DNA of 12,859 nt from Clostridiales bacterium (GTDB lineage: Bacteria; Bacillota; Clostridia; Christensenellales; Aristaeellaceae). Made by a program: the position numbers and the translations under genes. The notes beneath the pieces were generated by a model. That model made no database searches, had not been told where the DNA came from, and worked only from the letters and a program-made list of their open reading frames with translations. The stretch covers positions 1-12,859 of the forward strand of contig SFOF01000048.1 in assembly GCA_004552515.1 (NCBI GenBank), in the 5' to 3' direction. Below, piece after piece: positions 6,813 through 12,287 of this stretch (the first letter of the stretch is position 1; each line of letters starts with the position of its first letter).

Positions 6813-7660
6813 TTCAGCCGCTCCCCTCCTTCCAGCAGCGCCGGCCAGAGCGCCAGTATGCCATACCCGATCAGTGCTGCCCAGCCCAGCGGCGTCATCG
6901 CCGTCCAGCGTACGGCGGGATAATAGCTCACGTCCAGCGTGCCCGAAAGCACGCCCCAGAGCGACAGACCCGTCAGGAGCAGCCCCGCCGCCAGCAGCAT
7001 GGCGTCGCCCCGCGTGAAGCGATAGCGCGAGAACGCCGTGCGCCGGGCCGTGCCATAGCCGCGCGCCGCCATGCTGTCTGCCGTAATCACGCCGTTTTCC
7101 AGCGCCCATGTGACCAGAATCGAGAACACGCGCGCATCCGAGCGGATCGTGTCCACGATGTTGTCCTCCTTATAGAGCCCCAGCCCCTTCTGCGAGCGCC
7201 GCACGCGCCGCGCCTGCGCCGAGAACAGCCCCGCTCCCCGCAGCGCCATGGACACGACCAGCGCAATGCGCGGCGATACGCGCGCGAAGAGATAGAGCAG
7301 CTTGTCCTCGCCCAGCACGCCCGAGAGAGATCGGCACCACATCAGCACCGCCGTGACCATCGCCGCCGAGGCCGCGCCGTAGAGAAGCGCCTCCAGCGTC
7401 ACGGGACTGTCGCCCAGCACAAAGAGCACCGTCACGCCGTTGTGATTGAAAAGCGGATTGATCAGCGTCATCGCCGCGAACAGCGCCAGCGAAAACAGCA
7501 GCGACGAAAGCCGCGCCGCGCCCCGAATCAGCAGCAGCAGCGCGCCGCCTCCTATCGAGACGAGCAGCAACGCGGGATTGAGCGTCAGCATGGCCGCCGC
7601 CATCACGCCCGCAAAGTAGACAAACACCGCCGCGGGATGCCGCCTGTCCAGCGCGCCCAT
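6785..7660 (-). CDS. ecfT: ECF transporter transmembrane component T
   Basis: A 291-aa membrane protein that joins the S component to the ATPases. Hydrophobic helices fill the N-terminal half (about 10-115) with further helices near 225-280. The cytoplasmic coupling region has the T-component signature of two Ala/Arg-rich motifs: SMALRGAGLFSAQARRVRRSQK and, later, SMAARGYGTARRTAFSRYRF; these helices contact the ATPase pair. The start at 7660 gives the usual RRHPAAVFVYF opening and has GGGAGG about 7 nt upstream; the frame is open further, to 7804, but that stretch is not family-like. The end overlaps the ATPase gene by 28 bp. A 436-bp gap separates it from the upstream surface-protein gene; with no promoter seen there, it probably depends on read-through from the riboswitch promoter. 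Confidence 0.9.
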   Translation of the reverse strand: MGALDRRHPAAVFVYFAGVMAAAMLTLNPALLLVSIGGGALLLLIRGAARLSSLLFSLALFAAMTLINPLFNHNGVTVLFVLGDSPVTLEALLYGAASAAMVTAVLMWCRSLSGVLGEDKLLYLFARVSPRIALVVSMALRGAGLFSAQARRVRRSQKGLGLYKEDNIVDTIRSDARVFSILVTWALENGVITADSMAARGYGTARRTAFSRYRFTRGDAMLLAAGLLLTGLSLWGVLSGTLDVSYYPAVRWTAMTPLGWAALIGYGILALWPALLEGGERLKWRFLRSKI

Positions 7661-8096
7661 CGCCCGTCCTCCCTTCGCCGCGCCCATCTGTAACGACGGC
7701 GCGCGGTCTGCTTTCGTTCCCGATTTTCCCGATGTGTCATAAAGAGGAAGGCGCTCCAGGCCCTCCCCGAAAAGCCGGACTCGCCGAAGCGCGCCCGCCA
7801 TCACTCAAAATGCATCTCAAAGACGCGCCGGACTGCGCTTGCGCCGCCGGAATACTCCGAAGCATTGCCCCCGCGCAATCTGCTCGGCAGGACGGCTTCC
7901 CCGGCCCGACGCACAGCTTCTCTCCGCACGCCACACCGTCGCGCGCCGCTTTCATTGCGACAAATTCGCCGAATCAACTCGCGCCGAAGGGATCGCAAGG
8001 CACGCTGTCCCTTCGCCGTTCGAGCGCTCCCAGGCAGCGGCTCGACGCCTTTCAGCCGCGGCATAAGGCCGTAGGACGGCTCCCTCCGCGCGCCGC
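7661..8096. other. 436-bp gap, GC-rich and almost free of stop codons in all frames
   Basis: This gap sits inside an otherwise tight operon. Between about 7865 and 8066 five of six frames are open, and the sixth (minus) has a single TGA at 7952-7954 that overlaps an ATG. The longest minus-strand reading (8145-7801; an ATG at 8064 is a shorter choice) is Arg/Gly-rich and I do not recognise it. A small perfect GCCGT-CCT-ACGGC inverted repeat lies near 8066-8083. No promoter, known RNA or terminator was recognised. It may be a dispersed intergenic repeat or a remnant. Confidence 0.4.
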
Positions 8097-9656
8097 TCAC
8101 GCCGCCGGTTCCAGATCGTTCCCCAGATCGCAGGTATAGAGCCATTCGACCTGATCGCCGTCCGAAAGCGCATATTCCGCACAGCCAACCGAGGGCGTTT
8201 CGCCGTTCACGCGGTACATCCAGCCGGACAGATCGCCATAATCGAACTCATACAGATAGCCGATGCCGGACACATAGACCATGCCGCCCGCGCCCTCGCT
8301 CTCCATCTGGATTTTGTAGACGCGCGCCGCCTCGACCAGCAGATCGTAGACCGTCTCGCCCGCCTCGACGCCGAACGCCGTTTCGGGCAGGATCACGCCG
8401 TCCGCAGGGACATACTCGCTCTGCGCGCGGCCAACCAGCGTATCGCAGCGGATGGTCAGGGTCGCCTGGCCGACGATTTCGCCCTTCTCATCGATATGCC
8501 CGTAATAATCCTCCGCCGAGCGGATGTTGACAAAGCAGACCAGCAGACACAGCGCGCCGCACAGCCCGATCACGAACAGATAGTTCTTGTAGTGCCGCTT
8601 CCCCGTAAGAAGCAGTATCAGGCAGATCAGCGCCGCCGCCGCGCCCAGCGCCATACACGTCCACGCGCGCCAGCCGAGCGAAAGCGCCCTGCTCGCCGAT
8701 TCCTGCTGCACGGCACTGAGATCGTAAAACGCGCGTCCCCCGGTCTGAAAACTGTAGAGCGCCGCAAAGGCCATGAACGCCTGCGTCGTCGCCGAGGCGT
8801 TGGCCGCGCCGCCCGAAACGTGCGCAAAGCCGCCGTCCGTCAGGCGATAGCTCTCCAGCGCGTCCACGGCGCTGCGCCCATCCTTGATAAAACGCGCGTC
8901 GGAGAGCGGATCGACGGAAAGCGCCGTCAGCGCGATGATCACCTGCGCCGTGCTCTCCGCGTTGGGATCGCCGAAGCCTGTATAGCCGCCGTCGCCGTCC
9001 TGCCGCGCCGAGAGGAACGCAAGCCCCCTTTCGACGCTCTCCTCCGCGCCCGCACAGCCCGCAAGCGCCTGAAGCGTCATGGCGGTCACGTCTATATCGC
9101 CCTTCTCGCCCCTGAGCGCCCAGCCGCCGTCCGAAAGCTGGAGCGCCGTGAGTTCGCTGATCAGCGCCTCCCGCGTATAGAGCGCGCTTTCCTGCCCGTT
9201 TGAGAGCAGATGAAGCCCGTAGATCAGGCTCATGATCCCCTGTTCGCCGATGGATTCGTCGCAGGTTTCCCGCACAAACGCATTGTCTCCGCGTCCGCAG
9301 GCGATGAGCGTCAGCGCCAGCTTTTCCCGCGCCGACGCGCCGATGGGCGCATGATCGCGCACGGTTTCTTCCAGCGCGTCCGCATAGGCGGAAAAGTCGA
9401 GCGACGGATCATACAGACGCAGCGAGAGCGCCCACCACGCCTCGCCCGCGGCATTTTCGGCCGCCTGATGATCCAGCCAGTCCTGAACGCCGGCCGCGCC
9501 CGCCGCCTTCAGCCTATACGAAAGGATACCGTCAATGAGCGCCTTTGTCTCACGGACGGTATCCTCAGCCGAAGCAGGCGCGCAGCCGAGCAGAAGAAGG
9601 AGCGCCGTCACGAGCGCGAGCGCGCGGCAGGCGTCCTTCAGCAATCGATTGCGCAT
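8097..9656 (-). CDS. Membrane-anchored toroid + DUF4430 protein, intrinsic-factor/transcobalamin-like; probable B12-capture protein
   Basis: A 519-aa surface protein. Residues 1-30 form a signal peptide with a lipobox-like LLGC (Cys25); an ASA-E site could instead be cut by signal peptidase I. Residues about 35-325 resemble an alpha/alpha toroid with prenyltransferase/squalene-cyclase-like repeats, seen best in LQLSDGGWAL (172-181), RQDGDGGYTGF (218-228) and RLTDGGFAHV (271-280), each followed by a helix rich in Ala/Thr/Gln. Two membrane helices follow (about 332-351 and 359-377), joined by a basic loop (GKRHYKN), which places both flanking parts outside. Residues about 396-508 are a DUF4430 domain (LSGWMYRVNG, then ALSDGDQVEWLY). 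Toroid plus DUF4430 is the domain pair of animal intrinsic factor/transcobalamin. The gene is 17 bp after the secreted DUF4430-like gene, has AAAGGGG 7 nt before its ATG, and is under the cobalamin riboswitch. Fold assignment is fairly secure; B12 binding is inferred. Confidence 0.82.
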   Translation of the reverse strand: MRNRLLKDACRALALVTALLLLLGCAPASAEDTVRETKALIDGILSYRLKAAGAAGVQDWLDHQAAENAAGEAWWALSLRLYDPSLDFSAYADALEETVRDHAPIGASAREKLALTLIACGRGDNAFVRETCDESIGEQGIMSLIYGLHLLSNGQESALYTREALISELTALQLSDGGWALRGEKGDIDVTAMTLQALAGCAGAEESVERGLAFLSARQDGDGGYTGFGDPNAESTAQVIIALTALSVDPLSDARFIKDGRSAVDALESYRLTDGGFAHVSGGAANASATTQAFMAFAALYSFQTGGRAFYDLSAVQQESASRALSLGWRAWTCMALGAAAALICLILLLTGKRHYKNYLFVIGLCGALCLLVCFVNIRSAEDYYGHIDEKGEIVGQATLTIRCDTLVGRAQSEYVPADGVILPETAFGVEAGETVYDLLVEAARVYKIQMESEGAGGMVYVSGIGYLYEFDYGDLSGWMYRVNGETPSVGCAEYALSDGDQVEWLYTCDLGNDLEPAA

Positions 9657-9673
9657 ATCAATTCCCCTTTAAC

Positions 9674-10363
9674 TTACGCGGCGGCCTTCTCCTCGGCGGC
9701 CTCGGCGACCACGCAGCAGGGCGGCACCAGCGTCGCCGTCTCGGACACGGCGCTGATCACGTCGCCGGCCTTCACGGTCACGGTGGCCTGACCGTTCTCG
9801 TCGGTCACAGCGTCGGTCTTTTCGCCGTTGACGGTGATGGCCGCGCCGGCGACGGGATTGACCACGGGCGCGTAGCTCTCGTCGAAGCCGATGCTGGACA
9901 GAGTCAGCGTCACGTCGCCCTCAGCGGCGGTCTTGACGTCGAAGAAGCTGTAGGCGTCGGAATAGGCCGCGGTGTCGGTGTAGACGAACGCGCTGACATA
10001 GGCGCCGTCCTCGATCGGATCGGCCAGACTCATCGCCATCGCGTCATTGACATAATAACCGAACGCGCCGCCGTTGTCAACACCCCAGAGCTTGGTCAGG
10101 GACAGGCCGTACTCGGTGTTCTCGCAGGCAAAGCCGGCTTCAGTGCCGCCCTCAAACGCGGCCTCGTGCGCCAGATAGAGCGCGTCGGCGATGGTCAGCG
10201 CGCCGTCGCTGTCCGCGTCGGTCAGCTCGACCGCCTGGCAGGGCAGCACGACTTCGCCGTTGGCGATGGTCACATACACGACGGGCGCGGCCTCCTCGGC
10301 CAGCACGGGGGTCAGGCTGAGCAGTATCAGGGCCGCCAGCATCAGGGCAAAGATCTTCTTCAT
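9674..10363 (-). CDS. Secreted DUF4430-like protein with EF-hand-like loop and Ig-like tail
   Basis: A 229-aa exported protein. The signal peptide (MKKIFALMLAALILLSLTPVLA) is cut after VLA and has no lipobox. Residues 49-60 (DADSDGALTIAD) fit a calcium-binding EF-hand/dockerin-like loop, with D49, D51, D53 and D60. Residues about 85-130 (LTKLWGV, FGYYVNDAMAMSLADPIEDG, YVSAFVY) resemble the DUF4430/transcobalamin C-terminal beta fold. Residues about 148-215 look like an Ig-like or carboxypeptidase-regulatory-type beta domain (GAAITVNGEKTDAVTDENG). The tail ends PPCC plus an Ala/Glu stretch, with no sortase signal or membrane helix, so how it stays at the cell is unclear. GAGGAG lies about 6 nt before the ATG. 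Its position behind the cobalamin riboswitch and next to the toroid protein suggests an auxiliary corrinoid binder. Signal peptide and position are certain, function inferred. Confidence 0.75.
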   Translation of the reverse strand: MKKIFALMLAALILLSLTPVLAEEAAPVVYVTIANGEVVLPCQAVELTDADSDGALTIADALYLAHEAAFEGGTEAGFACENTEYGLSLTKLWGVDNGGAFGYYVNDAMAMSLADPIEDGAYVSAFVYTDTAAYSDAYSFFDVKTAAEGDVTLTLSSIGFDESYAPVVNPVAGAAITVNGEKTDAVTDENGQATVTVKAGDVISAVSETATLVPPCCVVAEAAEEKAAA

Positions 10364-10418
10364 GGTTGTCTCCTCTTTCCTTTAGAATGTATATTTGATA
10401 CGCGCCTTCACGCGGGTA

Positions 10419-10727
10419 TCACGATGATGGGGATTGCCCGGCCTCTTCCTTCGCCCTGCGCGCCGCGATTTTGGCCGCGGTGGTCTTGCGTTTGGCGAGG
10501 ATGCGGCGCTCCTGCCGTTTTATTTCGCGCTCGGGGTGACTGACCGGCTTGAGCCCGGCCTGCTCCAGCGCCCTCGGCCACGGCCCTAAAAACGCCTTGA
10601 TCGCCACGACCTCTTCCTCTGAAAAATCGCCACGGCGGGGACAGCGCGTCTCGCCCGCCGCCTGGAGCGCCCGCGCCTTCTCCCGCAGCAGGGCGAGCGC
10701 CGCCTCTGTGGAATATTTTCCCTTCAT
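10419..10727 (-). CDS. Small basic protein with homing-endonuclease-associated-repeat-like segment
   Basis: A 102-aa cytoplasmic protein, first gene after the riboswitch. Its centre (CPRRGDFSEEEVVAIKAFLG, then PWPRALEQAGLKP, about residues 29-61) resembles the helix-turn-helix-like repeat often tied to HNH/homing endonucleases (pattern P-x-R-x-D-F ... G-x-W-x-x-A-L-x-x-A-G-L). The C-terminal third is a Lys/Arg/Ala-rich helix. No nuclease catalytic motif is visible. GTGAGGCG precedes the ATG at good spacing, which supports translation. It lies just after a hairpin with a U-rich tail (10738-10772) and 55 bp before the secreted DUF4430-like gene. It could be a DNA- or RNA-binding regulator, or an unrelated gene inserted between riboswitch and operon. 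The gene is probably real; its role is unknown. Confidence 0.6.
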   Translation of the reverse strand: MKGKYSTEAALALLREKARALQAAGETRCPRRGDFSEEEVVAIKAFLGPWPRALEQAGLKPVSHPEREIKRQERRILAKRKTTAAKIAARRAKEEAGQSPSS

Positions 10728-10737
10728 AACGCCTCAC

Positions 10738-10772
10738 ACAACAAAAGCCATCCATGATTTCTCATGAATGGC
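10738..10772 (-). terminator. Hairpin with U-rich tail before the 102-aa gene
   Basis: On the minus strand GCCATTCATGA pairs with TCATGGATGGC (11 bp with one G-U) around a GAAA tetraloop and is followed by TTTTGTTGTG. It looks like an intrinsic terminator 10-45 nt upstream of the 102-aa gene and could be the off-switch of the cobalamin leader, or a partial terminator. Confidence 0.65.
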
Positions 10773-10859
10773 GCAACGATGCCCCTGTCCTTCCCTCATA
10801 AAACAAACGAGCGCAGCAAAGCGCCCTCCGCTTGACCGGAAGGACGAGGACGGTTGCGC
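10771..10859 (-). other. Nested long-range inverted repeats in the riboswitch leader
   Basis: GCGCAAC/GTTGCGC (10853-10859 with 10771-10777) and GTCCTTCC/GGAAGGAC (10838-10845 with 10787-10794) can form one long imperfect stem. An inner hairpin, GAGGGCGC/GCGCTC, is followed by GTTTGTTTT. A competing 7-bp GAGCGCA/TGCGCTC pairing would break the outer stem. This looks like an expression platform with mutually exclusive folds, or a small inserted palindromic element. Confidence 0.45.
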
Positions 10860-10871
10860 TCTTCAACATCC

Positions 10872-10898
10872 AAAAGCCCGCCGGAGACTGATCCGGCG
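10872..10898 (-). other. Hairpin directly after the cobalamin aptamer
   Basis: A perfect 7-bp stem (CGCCGGA, loop TCAGTC, TCCGGCG) followed by GGCTTTTGG on the minus strand. It could be the downstream P13-type hairpin that makes the kissing contact in cobalamin riboswitches, or a terminator; the sequence fits either. Confidence 0.5.
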
Positions 10899-10902
10899 CC
10901 CG

Positions 10903-11037
10903 CTGACGCACTCGGCAAGTATCCCGGCTGACGAAAAGCGTGCTTTTCGATCACGGTAATGGCTGTTGCGCGGGATTTTCACCCAACTTCCCTCTGATCC
11001 GATCCTTCGGAGCCGACTGCGGACTATGTACTTTTCA
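10903..11037 (-). promoter_or_regulatory. Cobalamin riboswitch (adenosylcobalamin class), aptamer
   Basis: The minus-strand RNA shows the hallmarks of the cobalamin aptamer in order: a 5' arm CGCAGTCGGC (11021-11012), a TCCGA/TCGGA hairpin, AGAGGGAAG then GGGTGAAAATCCCG (10984-10971), CGCAACAGCC, a variable 8-bp hairpin (CGAAAAGC/GCTTTTCG) and the B12 box AGCCGGGATACTTGCC (10929-10914). The 3' arm GCCGAGTGCG (10916-10907) pairs back to the 5' arm. It lies between a consensus promoter and the first gene of the operon. It is expected to repress downstream expression when cobalamin is plentiful, which ties the DUF4430, toroid and ECF genes to B12. Confidence 0.93.
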
Positions 11038-11043
11038 TGCGTC

Positions 11044-11072
11044 AGTATATCATTTCTCCGCCGGTTTGTCAA
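11044..11072 (-). promoter_or_regulatory. Consensus sigma-A promoter of the B12 operon
   Basis: On the minus strand TTGACA (11072-11067), a 17-bp spacer, then TATACT (11049-11044): a near-ideal promoter immediately before the riboswitch. Its -35 and spacer lie inside the last codons of the Cys-rich gene (stop at 11050-11052), so the two features share DNA. Predicted transcription start is about 11037. Confidence 0.9.
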
Positions 11073-11337
11073 CGTCTTTCATCAGCGCGACGATCTGATC
11101 AAATCGCCCGGCGATGAGATCGTAATTTTCACGCCTGTGCGGGATCAGACAACCGCTGCAATCCTTCACGCCGTTTTCCAGATAGCGGAAATTCCCGCCG
11201 CACCTTCGCCCCAGCGCGTAGAGCGGGCAATAGCAGAACAGGCAGTTAAAGTCCTCGGGCCTGTTCGTTTCGTGGCAGGGGAAAAACTCGCACGCCGTAT
11301 GCTGAAAAAAGCGGTATTTTTCGCCGTTTTTGTCCAT
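11050..11337 (-). CDS. Cysteine-rich small-domain protein, putative metal binding
   Basis: A 95-aa cytoplasmic protein with many paired cysteines: QHTACEFFPCHE (13-24), FNCLFCYCPLYALGRRCGG (about 32-50) and KDCSGCLIPH (about 58-67). This pattern fits the 'cysteine-rich small domain' family (PF04071-like), thought to bind a metal. I recall such genes near cobalamin genes in Clostridia, but cannot check. The start at 11337 was chosen because the family begins here and an AAGGGAG site lies about 9 nt upstream; the frame is open to 11448, but that part would overlap the divergent dpaA start. It reads in the same direction as the B12 operon and its 3' end carries that operon's promoter. No clear promoter of its own was seen in the 97 bp before it. 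Confidence 0.78.
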   Translation of the reverse strand: MDKNGEKYRFFQHTACEFFPCHETNRPEDFNCLFCYCPLYALGRRCGGNFRYLENGVKDCSGCLIPHRRENYDLIAGRFDQIVALMKDVDKPAEK

Positions 11338-11364
11338 AAGGAAGCGCTCCCTTCTTTTCAAGGC

Positions 11365-11390
11365 ACACACCCGCCGCGCCCGCATAGTAT
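11365..11390 (+). promoter_or_regulatory. Candidate sigma-K-type promoter of dpaAB
   Basis: AC (11365-11366), a 16-bp spacer and CATAGTAT (11383-11390) match the mother-cell sigma-K pattern AC-N16/17-CATAnnnT. The -10 lies in a small inverted repeat (GCATA-G-TATGC). It is about 45 bp before the dpaA start. The homologous spoVF operon of Bacillus subtilis is sigma-K dependent, which supports the call; the AC element is minimal and could be chance. Confidence 0.5.
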
Positions 11391-11434
11391 GCCAGTGAAA
11401 TTTCCCGATATTCCCTCGGAGGTGACTTTTCTCT

Positions 11435-12286
11435 ATGAAGCTGCTCATTGCCGGCGGGGACGCGCGCGCCGCCTATGCCGCCCAGGAAGCCGACCGGCGC
11501 GCTCTCGCCGTCTCGGCGCTGGGGCTGGAAAACAGCCCGCTCGACTTTCCCCGCGCGTCGTGGGAGGATGTTTCTCAGGCCGACGCGGTGCTCATGGCCA
11601 ATCCCTGGCGCACGCCGTTTCCGGGGCCGCTGGGCGAGGCGATCGACGCGGCCGCGCTGATGAACGCCCTGCGCCCGGACGCGCGTCTGGTCTTTCCCGA
11701 CGTGCTGAAGATGCCCGCCTCGTTTACGCGCGCGCACCTCTGCCTGTCGGACGGCGAGGACTATCTGCGCAAAAATGCCGTCCTGACCGCCGAGGGCGCG
11801 CTGCACGCGCTGATGAGCCGCGCCGCGTTTTCTCTTCTGGGCGCCCGCGCGCTGGTGATCGGCTACGGGCGCATCGGCCGCGACACGGCGCTCAGGCTGC
11901 GCGATCTGGGCTGCACGGTCTGCGCCTGCGCCCGCCGCGAGGAATCCCGTGCGCTGGCCCGCGCCGACGGGCTGTTCGCCTGCGGGTTCGGCGCGCTGGG
12001 CGGACGGCTGGGCTGGGCGGAGCTGATCATTTCAACCGTGCCGGGCCGCGTCATGGAAAGAAGCGAGCTAAAGCTCATCCAAAAATCAGCCGTGCTGATC
12101 GACGTGGCCAGCGCGCCCTACGGATTTTCGCTGGACGACGCGCTCTTGCTGGGGCTGAACGCCGCGCGGGAGAACAACCTGCCCGGGCGCTATTGTCCCA
12201 TGAGCGCGGGCATTGTGCAGCTGGACGCTTTCCTCAATCTGATCGCCTCAGAACAGACGCGCAGCCATGAAAAGGAGGAGATTTGA
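11435..12286 (+). CDS. dpaA: Dipicolinate synthase subunit A
   Basis: A 283-aa protein, subunit A of dipicolinate synthase (SpoVFA), the NAD(P)-dependent dehydrogenase half. With subunit B it turns 4-hydroxy-tetrahydrodipicolinate (lysine pathway) into dipicolinic acid in the mother cell, for export to the spore core. The N-terminus (MKLLIAGGDARAAYAAQE) and the second Rossmann motif ALVIGYGRIGRDTALRL (about 139-155) are typical, as is IISTVPGRVM (198-207). The length is near the usual 290-300. The start at 11435 has GGAGGTGA 10 nt upstream. Its stop is one base before the dpaB start, and the dpaB ribosome binding site lies within its last codons, so the two are coupled. It is divergent from the Cys-rich gene. 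Its presence indicates a spore former using the DpaAB route. Confidence 0.93.
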   Translation: MKLLIAGGDARAAYAAQEADRRALAVSALGLENSPLDFPRASWEDVSQADAVLMANPWRTPFPGPLGEAIDAAALMNALRPDARLVFPDVLKMPASFTRAHLCLSDGEDYLRKNAVLTAEGALHALMSRAAFSLLGARALVIGYGRIGRDTALRLRDLGCTVCACARREESRALARADGLFACGFGALGGRLGWAELIISTVPGRVMERSELKLIQKSAVLIDVASAPYGFSLDDALLLGLNAARENNLPGRYCPMSAGIVQLDAFLNLIASEQTRSHEKEEI

Positions 12287-12287
12287 C

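Noticed and set aside
8496..9203. 235-codon plus-strand open frame inside the toroid gene
   Set aside because: Arg-rich antisense shadow with no domain; the opposite strand encodes the clear signal peptide, repeats and membrane helices.
9545..10543. 332-codon plus-strand open frame across the secreted DUF4430-like gene
   Set aside because: It spans a gene boundary on the other strand, is Gly/His/Arg-rich without a known fold, and lacks a convincing ribosome binding site.
11338..11434. Sigma-A promoter for the Cys-rich gene on the minus strand
   Set aside because: CATACT/TACTAT resemble a -10, but no acceptable -35 lies 16-18 bp upstream; TTGAAA is too close to the start codon.
10966..12270. 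434-codon plus-strand open frame over the riboswitch and dpaA
   Set aside because: It covers a riboswitch, a minus-strand gene and dpaA in another frame; the dpaA frame has the real motifs and ribosome binding site.
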